Shown piece by piece: positions 7,032 through 11,508 of a stretch of 11,508 bases of DNA. The position numbers and the translations under genes were made by a program. Positions within the stretch are counted from its first letter, which is position 1, and each line of letters begins with the position of its first letter. The stretch is from assembly GCA_030613915.1 (NCBI GenBank), contig JAUWKY010000028.1, forward strand, positions 1 through 11,508. Reading direction: 5' to 3'. The stretch is from Syntrophobacterales bacterium. Its GTDB lineage: Bacteria > Desulfobacterota > Syntrophobacteria > BM002. The notes under the pieces are model-generated. The model searched no databases and was not told the DNA's origin. It was given only the letters and a program-made list of their open reading frames with translations.

Positions 7032-7496
7032 ATGACGCGACCGAGTTGGGATGCTTATTTCATGGAGATTACCAGGCTTGTGGCTCAGCGTTCCACCTGC
7101 CTCAGGCGTCGGGTAGGAGCGGTGCTGGTGAAAGACAAGAGAATACTGGCAACCGGATATAACGGCGCGCCATCGGGTTTGCCTCACTGTCTCGATGTCG
7201 GTTGCCTGCGGGAGAAGAACGATATCCCGTCTGGTGAACGGCACGAACTCTGCCGCGGTCTGCACGCCGAACAAAATGTTATTATCCAGGCGGCCCGCCA
7301 CGGCATACCAATTCAAGGTTCCACCCTCTATTGCACCACGCGGCCATGTGTCATTTGCGCCAAGATGGTCATTAATGCTAATATTGTCGTTGTCTACTTT
7401 GAAGAAGGCTATGCGGACGAGCTTTCCGATCAAATGTTCCAGGAGGCCGGAATCCAGTTGAGTAACTGGAAATCACCTGACGGAGGTGGGGAATGA
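7032..7496 (+). CDS. Deoxycytidylate (dCMP) deaminase family protein
   Basis: This 154-residue zinc deaminase most likely converts dCMP to dUMP for dTMP synthesis. The zinc site is HAE (His78, Glu80) plus PCVIC (Cys106, Cys109), with Glu80 as the proton shuttle. [20 protein letters not shown] (25-44) and [10 protein letters not shown] (44-53) with a further Cys at 58 and Cys74 are typical of the dCMP deaminase/ComEB branch and separate it from plain cytidine deaminases. It begins 3 nt after glyA and its TGA overlaps the nrdR start (ATGA). The gene order with glyA and nrdR supports a nucleotide role rather than the competence label comEB sometimes given to this family. Confidence 0.9.
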   Translation: MTRPSWDAYFMEITRLVAQRSTCLRRRVGAVLVKDKRILATGYNGAPSGLPHCLDVGCLREKNDIPSGERHELCRGLHAEQNVIIQAARHGIPIQGSTLYCTTRPCVICAKMVINANIVVVYFEEGYADELSDQMFQEAGIQLSNWKSPDGGGE

Positions 7497-7942
7497 AATG
7501 CCAATTTTGTGATCACCTCAAGACTCGGGTGCTTGACTCCCGTCCCGGAAAGGACAACAACCACATCCGGAGACGACGACAATGTCCTGAGTGCGACGGG
7601 CGGTTCACCACCTTCGAACGGCTTGAGGAAAACCTTGCCCTGGTGGTCAAGAGGGACGGCCGGATGGAACCCTTCGATCGAAACAAAATGCTGGCCGGCC
7701 TTAGGCGATCGTGCACCAAGCTGCCAATAGCAGAAGACCATCTCACCAGAATAGCGGGACTCATTGAAAACCGGATTCAGGAAAGCCGGCGGCGCAAACT
7801 TCGCAGTCAGGTTTTAGGAGATTGGGTAGCAGCCGCTTTGCAAGAGATCCATCCGGCAGCCTATATTCGCTACAGCATGGTACACCGGCAGATTCAGGAT
7901 CTCCAGGACCTGCAGAAACTCTTGGATGAGGAGTTACCCTAG
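7493..7942 (+). CDS. nrdR: Transcriptional repressor NrdR
   Basis: This 149-residue protein is the ATP/dATP-sensing repressor of ribonucleotide reductase genes. The N-terminal zinc ribbon has Cys3, Cys6, Cys31 and Cys34, with VLDSR (13-17), IRRRRQC (25-31) and RFTTFE (37-42) matching the family. The ATP-cone covers about 48-138, starting [18 protein letters not shown]. The C-terminal [13 protein letters not shown] (122-134) differs slightly from the usual YVRFASVYRxF. GGAGGT (7482-7487) inside the upstream gene is a strong ribosome binding site. No nrd genes and no recognisable NrdR box pair were seen in the window. Its TAG stop is the start of another TAGCCCGGAT copy. Confidence 0.95.
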   Translation: MKCQFCDHLKTRVLDSRPGKDNNHIRRRRQCPECDGRFTTFERLEENLALVVKRDGRMEPFDRNKMLAGLRRSCTKLPIAEDHLTRIAGLIENRIQESRRRKLRSQVLGDWVAAALQEIHPAAYIRYSMVHRQIQDLQDLQKLLDEELP

Positions 7943-7950
7943 CCCGGATA
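7940..7950 (+). repeat. Truncated TAGCCCGGAT end repeat at the nrdR stop codon
   Basis: TAGCCCGGATA starts on the stop codon of nrdR and matches the left end of the 194-bp element (4940-4950) in all 11 bases, then diverges. It lies in the 21-nt gap before ribD. It is the third stop codon in the window made by this sequence. Confidence 0.7.
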
Positions 7951-7963
7951 AGAAGCGGAAACA

Positions 7964-9121
7964 GTGGCGAAGCAAGGATCTTTGACAAAAGAAGATGAGC
8001 AGTTCATGCGATTGGCCCTGCGTTTAGCTGGTCGTGGTGTAGGGTACACTTCTCCCAATCCCATGGTGGGTGCGGTGGTGGTCAGGAACGGCCAGGTTGT
8101 GGGGAAGGGGTATCACCGCAAGGCGGGCACCCCTCATGCCGAAATCCATGCCCTGCAGGAAGCTGGCAGCCAGGCGCAAGGCGCCACCCTGTATGTGACC
8201 TTGGAGCCATGTAATCATCAGGGACGAACTCCACCGTGCTCCGAGGCTATTTTGCGGAGCGATGTGGCTCGAGTGGTGGTTGGCTGCAGTGATCCCAATC
8301 CTCGAGTTAGCGGTGGCGGGGCGGATTATCTTCGATCACAGGGAATCCTCGTCGAAGAGGGAATTCTCGAGGATAAGTGTTTTCGACTCAATGAACCGTT
8401 CATCAAGCACGTCACCACTGGCTCGCCTCTGGTAGTTGCCAAAGCGGCTGCCAGCTTGGACGGCAAGATTGCTAGTCATCTTGGTGACTCCCGCTGGATT
8501 TCCAATGAGCGCTCACGGCGATTTGTCCACCGGCTGCGTCATGCAGTGGATGCCATATTAGTGGGAGTTGGAACTGTTATTTCTGACGACCCCAGTCTCA
8601 CCGCGCGTCTTCCAGGAAAGAAAGGTAACAATCCACTCCGGATTATTCTGGACACCCACCTGAGAATTCCGCCTGAAAGTCGGGTTGTAAGTCAGGCCAA
8701 CGAGGTTCCGACACTCATAGCGAGCGGACCGGAACCTTACCAGAAAAGAAAGTCTGCGCTTGAAGCGCGGGGGGTAGAGATTTTATCGCTACCGCTGGCG
8801 CGGGGACGTGTTTCTCTGTCTGCACTTGTGGAACATTTAGGCAATCGTGACATTACCAGTCTCTTGGTGGAAGGTGGGGCTGAAGTTCACGGCGCCTTTT
8901 TTTATGACAATCTTGTAGATAAGGTGTATCTTTTCTTTGCGCCAAAAATCATTGGTGGCAGTAGCGCTGTGCCTGTGGTAGGAGGCATCGGGGCTGCGAG
9001 CGTGGCTGACGCTTTGCCTTTGAGAGACTTGAAGCTTCGCCGCTTCGACGATGATATAATGGTAGAAGGATACTTACAGGAGTCTGCCCTTTTTTCGGTA
9101 GGGCTGGAGAAGGCAAGCTAA
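7964..9121 (+). CDS. ribD: Bifunctional diaminohydroxyphosphoribosylaminopyrimidine deaminase / 5-amino-6-(5-phosphoribosylamino)uracil reductase
   Basis: This 385-residue protein performs two middle steps of riboflavin synthesis. The N-terminal deaminase domain (about 10-150) has TSPNPMVGAVVV (29-40), the zinc ligands HAE (His58, Glu60) and EPCNHQGRTPPC (Cys83, Cys92). The C-terminal NADPH reductase domain (from about 155) has KAAASLDGKIA (160-170), GDSRWIS (174-180), DAILVGVGTVISDDPSLTAR (196-215) and LLVEGGAEVHG near 303-313. The start is uncertain: GTG 7964 has only a weak purine run, and TTG 7982 has AGGA just before it; both give a complete deaminase domain. It follows nrdR by 21 nt. 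No FMN riboswitch pattern precedes it. Confidence 0.94.
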   Translation: MAKQGSLTKEDEQFMRLALRLAGRGVGYTSPNPMVGAVVVRNGQVVGKGYHRKAGTPHAEIHALQEAGSQAQGATLYVTLEPCNHQGRTPPCSEAILRSDVARVVVGCSDPNPRVSGGGADYLRSQGILVEEGILEDKCFRLNEPFIKHVTTGSPLVVAKAAASLDGKIASHLGDSRWISNERSRRFVHRLRHAVDAILVGVGTVISDDPSLTARLPGKKGNNPLRIILDTHLRIPPESRVVSQANEVPTLIASGPEPYQKRKSALEARGVEILSLPLARGRVSLSALVEHLGNRDITSLLVEGGAEVHGAFFYDNLVDKVYLFFAPKIIGGSSAVPVVGGIGAASVADALPLRDLKLRRFDDDIMVEGYLQESALFSVGLEKAS

Positions 9122-9141
9122 ACGTGCAAGCAACGGCTTCT

Positions 9142-9296
9142 GGCATAAGGCGCAGGGCATAAGGCGTATGGTAAAGGAGCCAGAATTCAGGAGTCAGAAT
9201 CCAGCACTCAGGAGATAAGAACTGAAACGAGTCGTTTGTACCTCCCGGCTACTGGATTCTATGAATTCGCCTTGAGCCTTGAGCCTTACGCCTAGA
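9142..9296. repeat. Nested double-heptad inverted repeat between ribD and ribE
   Basis: The outer left arm has 7-nt words GGCATAA and variants at 9142, 9149, 9156, 9163, 9170; the outer right arm has GCCTTGA and variants at 9269, 9276, 9283, 9290. Nested inside is a second word family, CAGAATT and variants at 9181, 9188, 9195, 9202, 9209, whose partners are CTGGATTCT (9252-9260, pairing with AGAATCCAG at 9196-9204) and TGAATTC (9262-9268, pairing with GAATTCA at 9183-9189). At the tip is AAACGA/TCGTTT around 9226-9238. The gap contains no gene. Confidence 0.8.
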
Positions 9297-9310
9297 ATCG
9301 GAGATGACCC

Positions 9311-9967
9311 ATGTTCACTGGCCTCATTGAGGGAACCGGCAAACTGAAAACCATAGAGCCACGTGGGAAAGACATGCGTCTCAGTATTCAGGCTTCCTTG
9401 AATCTGGAAGGGTTTCAGACCGGTGAGAGTGTTGCGGTGGACGGTGTCTGTCTCACTGTGGTTTCTTGGCAGGCGAGAGCCTTTACCGTAGACGTTTCCC
9501 AGGAGACTTTAAGTCGCACCACTCTTGGCCAACGGTCTGTGGGGGATGAGGTTAATCTGGAACGGGCTCTCCGGTTGGGAGACCGTCTTGGTGGACATCT
9601 GGTCAATGGTCATGTGGACGGCAAGGCCAGAGTGATGGCCAGGAAACAGAGGGGGGATTCACTGGTATTTGCATTCGAGGTGGTCGCAGAGCTGGGTCGC
9701 TACATCATTGAAAAGGGCTCGGTGGCAGTTAACGGCGTGAGTTTGACAGTGAATCGTTGCGATGAACAGAGTTTCGACGTCAACATCGTGCCACACACCG
9801 CCCGGGTGACCACTATTGGAAGCCTACGGGTCGGTGACGAGGTGAATATAGAAGTTGATATTATTGGGAAATACGTGGAGAGATTTGTGCGCCCTATGCA
9901 GGAGAGCGATTCTCCCTCAACCGGTGGGGTAGATCGAGGCTTTCTGGCGAAGCACGGAATCATTTAG
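9311..9967 (+). CDS. ribE: Riboflavin synthase, alpha-type
   Basis: This 218-residue enzyme dismutates two 6,7-dimethyl-8-ribityllumazine molecules to riboflavin and the pyrimidine precursor. It shows the two tandem lumazine-binding barrels: repeat one about 1-97 with MFTGLIEG, GESVAVDGVCLTV (38-50) and SQETLSRTTLG (63-73); repeat two about 98-195 with NGHVDG (99-104), GSVAVNGVSLTV (136-147) and VPHTARVTT (160-168). Phe2, Cys48, His101, Ser144 and Asp183 sit at positions known to line the active site. GGAGATG just upstream of ATG 9311 is a good ribosome binding site. The order ribD, ribE, ribBA fits one pathway, although 189 and 187 nt gaps filled with inverted repeats separate the genes. Confidence 0.96.
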   Translation: MFTGLIEGTGKLKTIEPRGKDMRLSIQASLNLEGFQTGESVAVDGVCLTVVSWQARAFTVDVSQETLSRTTLGQRSVGDEVNLERALRLGDRLGGHLVNGHVDGKARVMARKQRGDSLVFAFEVVAELGRYIIEKGSVAVNGVSLTVNRCDEQSFDVNIVPHTARVTTIGSLRVGDEVNIEVDIIGKYVERFVRPMQESDSPSTGGVDRGFLAKHGII

Positions 9968-10108
9968 CATTATTCATAATTAGTGCTCATCCGAAAACCC
10001 CGGTTTTCGGACTCGCGCCATCAGCGCTCAGCGCTCAGCTTTCAGCGAAATAGACATAAATCCAAGAGGTTAAGCTGAATGCTGATAGCTGACGGCTGAC
10101 AGCTCCAT
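9968..10108. repeat. Heptad inverted repeat and GC hairpin between ribE and ribBA
   Basis: Two imperfect words CATTATT and CATAATT (9968, 9975) follow the ribE stop directly. Next comes a hairpin TCCGAAAACC (9990-9999) with GGTTTTCGGA (10002-10011), a 10-bp perfect stem with a 2-nt loop CC. Then the left arm with words CAGCGCT and variants at 10022, 10029, 10036, 10043, and the right arm with words GCTGANN at 10074, 10081, 10088, 10095 and a degenerate one at 10102. Left and right words are complementary around CAGC/GCTG. The remaining 10109-10141 holds nothing recognised. Confidence 0.8.
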
Positions 10109-10141
10109 CTGAGAATCTCTGATTCCGGATGGTAACTAGTT

Positions 10142-10146
10142 AGGAG
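10142..10146 (+). promoter_or_regulatory. ribBA: Ribosome binding site of ribBA
   Basis: AGGAG lies 8 nt before ATG 10155 and supports this start, which gives the usual short N-terminus before the DHBP synthase motif. Confidence 0.75.
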
Positions 10147-10154
10147 TTAAGGAA

Positions 10155-11387
10155 ATGCCTACAGCGAAAATTGCTGAAGCACTAGAAGAAATCAGAGGCG
10201 GAAGGATGGTCATCCTCGTGGATGATGAGGACCGGGAAAATGAGGGTGATCTCTGTCTGGCTGCCGAGAAGGCGACCCCGGAAGCCATAAATTTCATGGC
10301 CAAGTATGGTAGAGGCTTGATCTGTCTTTCCTTGACCGAGGAAAGGGTTGAGCGCTTACAGTTGCCCATGATGGTGTCCAACAACCAATCCAGATTCGGG
10401 ACTGCTTTTACCGTCTCCATTGAAGCCAGGCAGGGGGTGACCACTGGAATCTCGGCAGCGGACCGTGCCACCACTGTCTTGGCGGCGGTGGACCCTGAGG
10501 CCAAACCAGAAGATTTAGTGAGCCCAGGACATGTCTTCCCGCTGCGGGCTCGCAAGGGCGGAGTATTAGTACGTACCGGCCAGACCGAGGGATCAGTTGA
10601 TTTGGCCAGGTTGGCGGGTCTGAATTCTGCCGGGGTCATTTGTGAGGTCATGAAAGACGATGGCACCATGGCGAGAATGCCGGACTTGGAGATATTTGCC
10701 GAGGAGCACGGGCTCAAGATAGTAACCATCGCAGATATTATTGAGTACCGCATGCGCCACGAAAGCTTCGTTCACCGAGCCGCCACCACTATGCTTCCCA
10801 CCATCCATGGAGGTGAATTCACGGCCATTGCTTACACGAACGATATCGATACGGTCCAGCACATTGCCCTGGTAAAGGGCGAGATTGACCAAGAGGCAGA
10901 GGTCCTGGTGCGTGTCCATTCAGAATGTCTCACCGGTGATAGTTTGGGTTCACTCCGGTGTGATTGCGGTGACCAGTTGCATCGAGCCATGGAAATGCTC
11001 AATGATGAGGGCAGCGGCGTTATTCTCTACATAACCAATCACGAGGGCCGCGGTATCGGGCTAGCCAACAAACTCAAGTCCTATGCACTCCAGGATCAAG
11101 GGAAGGATACGGTGGAAGCCAATGAAGCTCTGGGGTTTAAAGCTGATCTCAGGGAATATGGTATCGGTGCTCAAATTCTGGTGGACCTTGGGGTGAAGAA
11201 GATGCGGCTGATGACCAACAATCCCAAAAAGATTGTGGGTCTAGAAGGGTATGGCATTACCATCACCGAGAGGGTGCCCATAGAGATTTCGCCCAATCCC
11301 TGTAATCTCGATTATTTGAAAACCAAGTGTTCGAAGATGGGTCATCTGATGAAGCTGTCCCAGGAGAAAGAAACGGAAAACTATTAA
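10155..11387 (+). CDS. ribBA: Bifunctional 3,4-dihydroxy-2-butanone-4-phosphate synthase / GTP cyclohydrolase II
   Basis: This 410-residue fusion starts both branches of riboflavin synthesis. The RibB half (1 to about 200) turns ribulose 5-phosphate into DHBP and formate; it has DEDRENEGD (24-32), Cys57, [12 protein letters not shown] (96-107) and [17 protein letters not shown] (120-136). At the GHTEA block it reads GQTEG, so Gln143 sits where many homologues have a metal-binding His. The RibA half (about 205-400) opens GTP; the zinc cysteines are 258, 269 and 271 with normal spacing, [19 protein letters not shown] lies at 296-314, and ADLREY with Asp331 and Arg333 follows. The usual LRxHEGR start of that block reads ITNHEGR. 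Both halves look functional. Downstream, a ribosome binding site at the window edge suggests ribH next. Confidence 0.95.
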   Translation: MPTAKIAEALEEIRGGRMVILVDDEDRENEGDLCLAAEKATPEAINFMAKYGRGLICLSLTEERVERLQLPMMVSNNQSRFGTAFTVSIEARQGVTTGISAADRATTVLAAVDPEAKPEDLVSPGHVFPLRARKGGVLVRTGQTEGSVDLARLAGLNSAGVICEVMKDDGTMARMPDLEIFAEEHGLKIVTIADIIEYRMRHESFVHRAATTMLPTIHGGEFTAIAYTNDIDTVQHIALVKGEIDQEAEVLVRVHSECLTGDSLGSLRCDCGDQLHRAMEMLNDEGSGVILYITNHEGRGIGLANKLKSYALQDQGKDTVEANEALGFKADLREYGIGAQILVDLGVKKMRLMTNNPKKIVGLEGYGITITERVPIEISPNPCNLDYLKTKCSKMGHLMKLSQEKETENY

Positions 11388-11499
11388 GATTGCGGATTGC
11401 GGATTTCAGTCGGCTTTTAGATTCGAGATTGTGGAATCTGATGAGTTACTCGCTTAACCTGAATCAATCCACAATCCACAATCTAAAATCTACAATCTT
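11388..11499. repeat. Heptad inverted repeat downstream of ribBA
   Basis: The left side has words GATTGCG and variants at 11388, 11395, 11402 and again GATTNNG-type words at 11420, 11427, 11434. The right arm has words CAATCCA and variants at 11465, 11472, 11479, 11486, 11493. GATTG and CAATC cores are complementary. The first word starts directly after the TAA of ribBA and the last ends directly before the ribosome binding site at the window edge. Confidence 0.8.
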
Positions 11500-11508
11500 G
11501 AAAGGGGG
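11500..11508 (+). promoter_or_regulatory. Probable ribosome binding site of a gene beyond the window
   Basis: GAAAGGGGG ends the window right after the last heptad. In every other gap of this window such a purine run precedes a start codon by a few bases, so a gene probably starts just past 11508; ribH would be expected from the pathway order. Confidence 0.45.

Noticed and set aside
9990..10011. Intrinsic terminator after ribE
   Set aside because: The stem is strong but is followed by ACTCGCGCC rather than a T-run.
10887..11387. Separate ribA gene downstream of ribB
   Set aside because: The frame is continuous from 10155 to 11387, so it is one fused RibBA protein.
11388..11499. CRISPR-like array
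   Set aside because: Units are 7 nt with no spacers, and the two arms are complementary; none of the gaps has the repeat-spacer pattern of a CRISPR.

Overview
The window reads as a slice of a chromosome from a Desulfobacterota-like (deltaproteobacterial) anaerobe. The pointers are the order fabG, fabF, rpiB, glyA, dCMP deaminase, nrdR, ribD, ribE, ribBA, which I know from that group, and an electron-transfer flavoprotein alpha subunit that carries a two-cluster ferredoxin domain. This placement is inference from gene order and protein style, not from a marker gene. All twelve genes lie on the + strand. No RNA gene, transposase gene, CRISPR array or prophage gene is visible.

Layout. 2-451: C-terminal part of an acyl-CoA dehydrogenase. 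568-2549: etfB and etfA, overlapping by 4 nt, the likely electron acceptor of that dehydrogenase and possibly an electron-bifurcating type. 2790-4942: fabG and fabF of type II fatty acid synthesis, without the acpP gene that often lies between them. 5149-5580: rpiB. 5769-7942: glyA, a dCMP deaminase and nrdR, tightly packed and all tied to dTMP and dNTP supply. 7964-11387: ribD, ribE and ribBA of riboflavin synthesis; the window stops at a Shine-Dalgarno-like run, so another gene (ribH would be the expectation) probably starts just beyond.

The genes make metabolic sense together: RpiB handles ribulose 5-phosphate, the substrate of the RibB half of RibBA; the rib genes make the flavin that the acyl-CoA dehydrogenase and ETF need; GlyA makes methylene-tetrahydrofolate and the deaminase makes dUMP, the two inputs of thymidylate synthase, next to the dNTP-sensing repressor NrdR.

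The unexpected part is between the genes. Every gap longer than 100 nt (eight of them) is filled by an imperfect inverted repeat. In seven gaps the arms are built from degenerate tandem words with a strict 7-nt period (8 nt in one case). Each gap uses a different word, the two arms are complementary, and the first word usually starts within a few bases of the upstream stop codon. The eighth gap holds a 194-bp palindromic element whose end sequence TAGCCCGGAT supplies the stop codon of fabF. The same sequence also forms the stop codons of rpiB and nrdR. I regard this set of stop-codon-hugging heptad palindromes and TAGCCCGGAT ends as the candidate undescribed system of the window; the genes themselves are ordinary.
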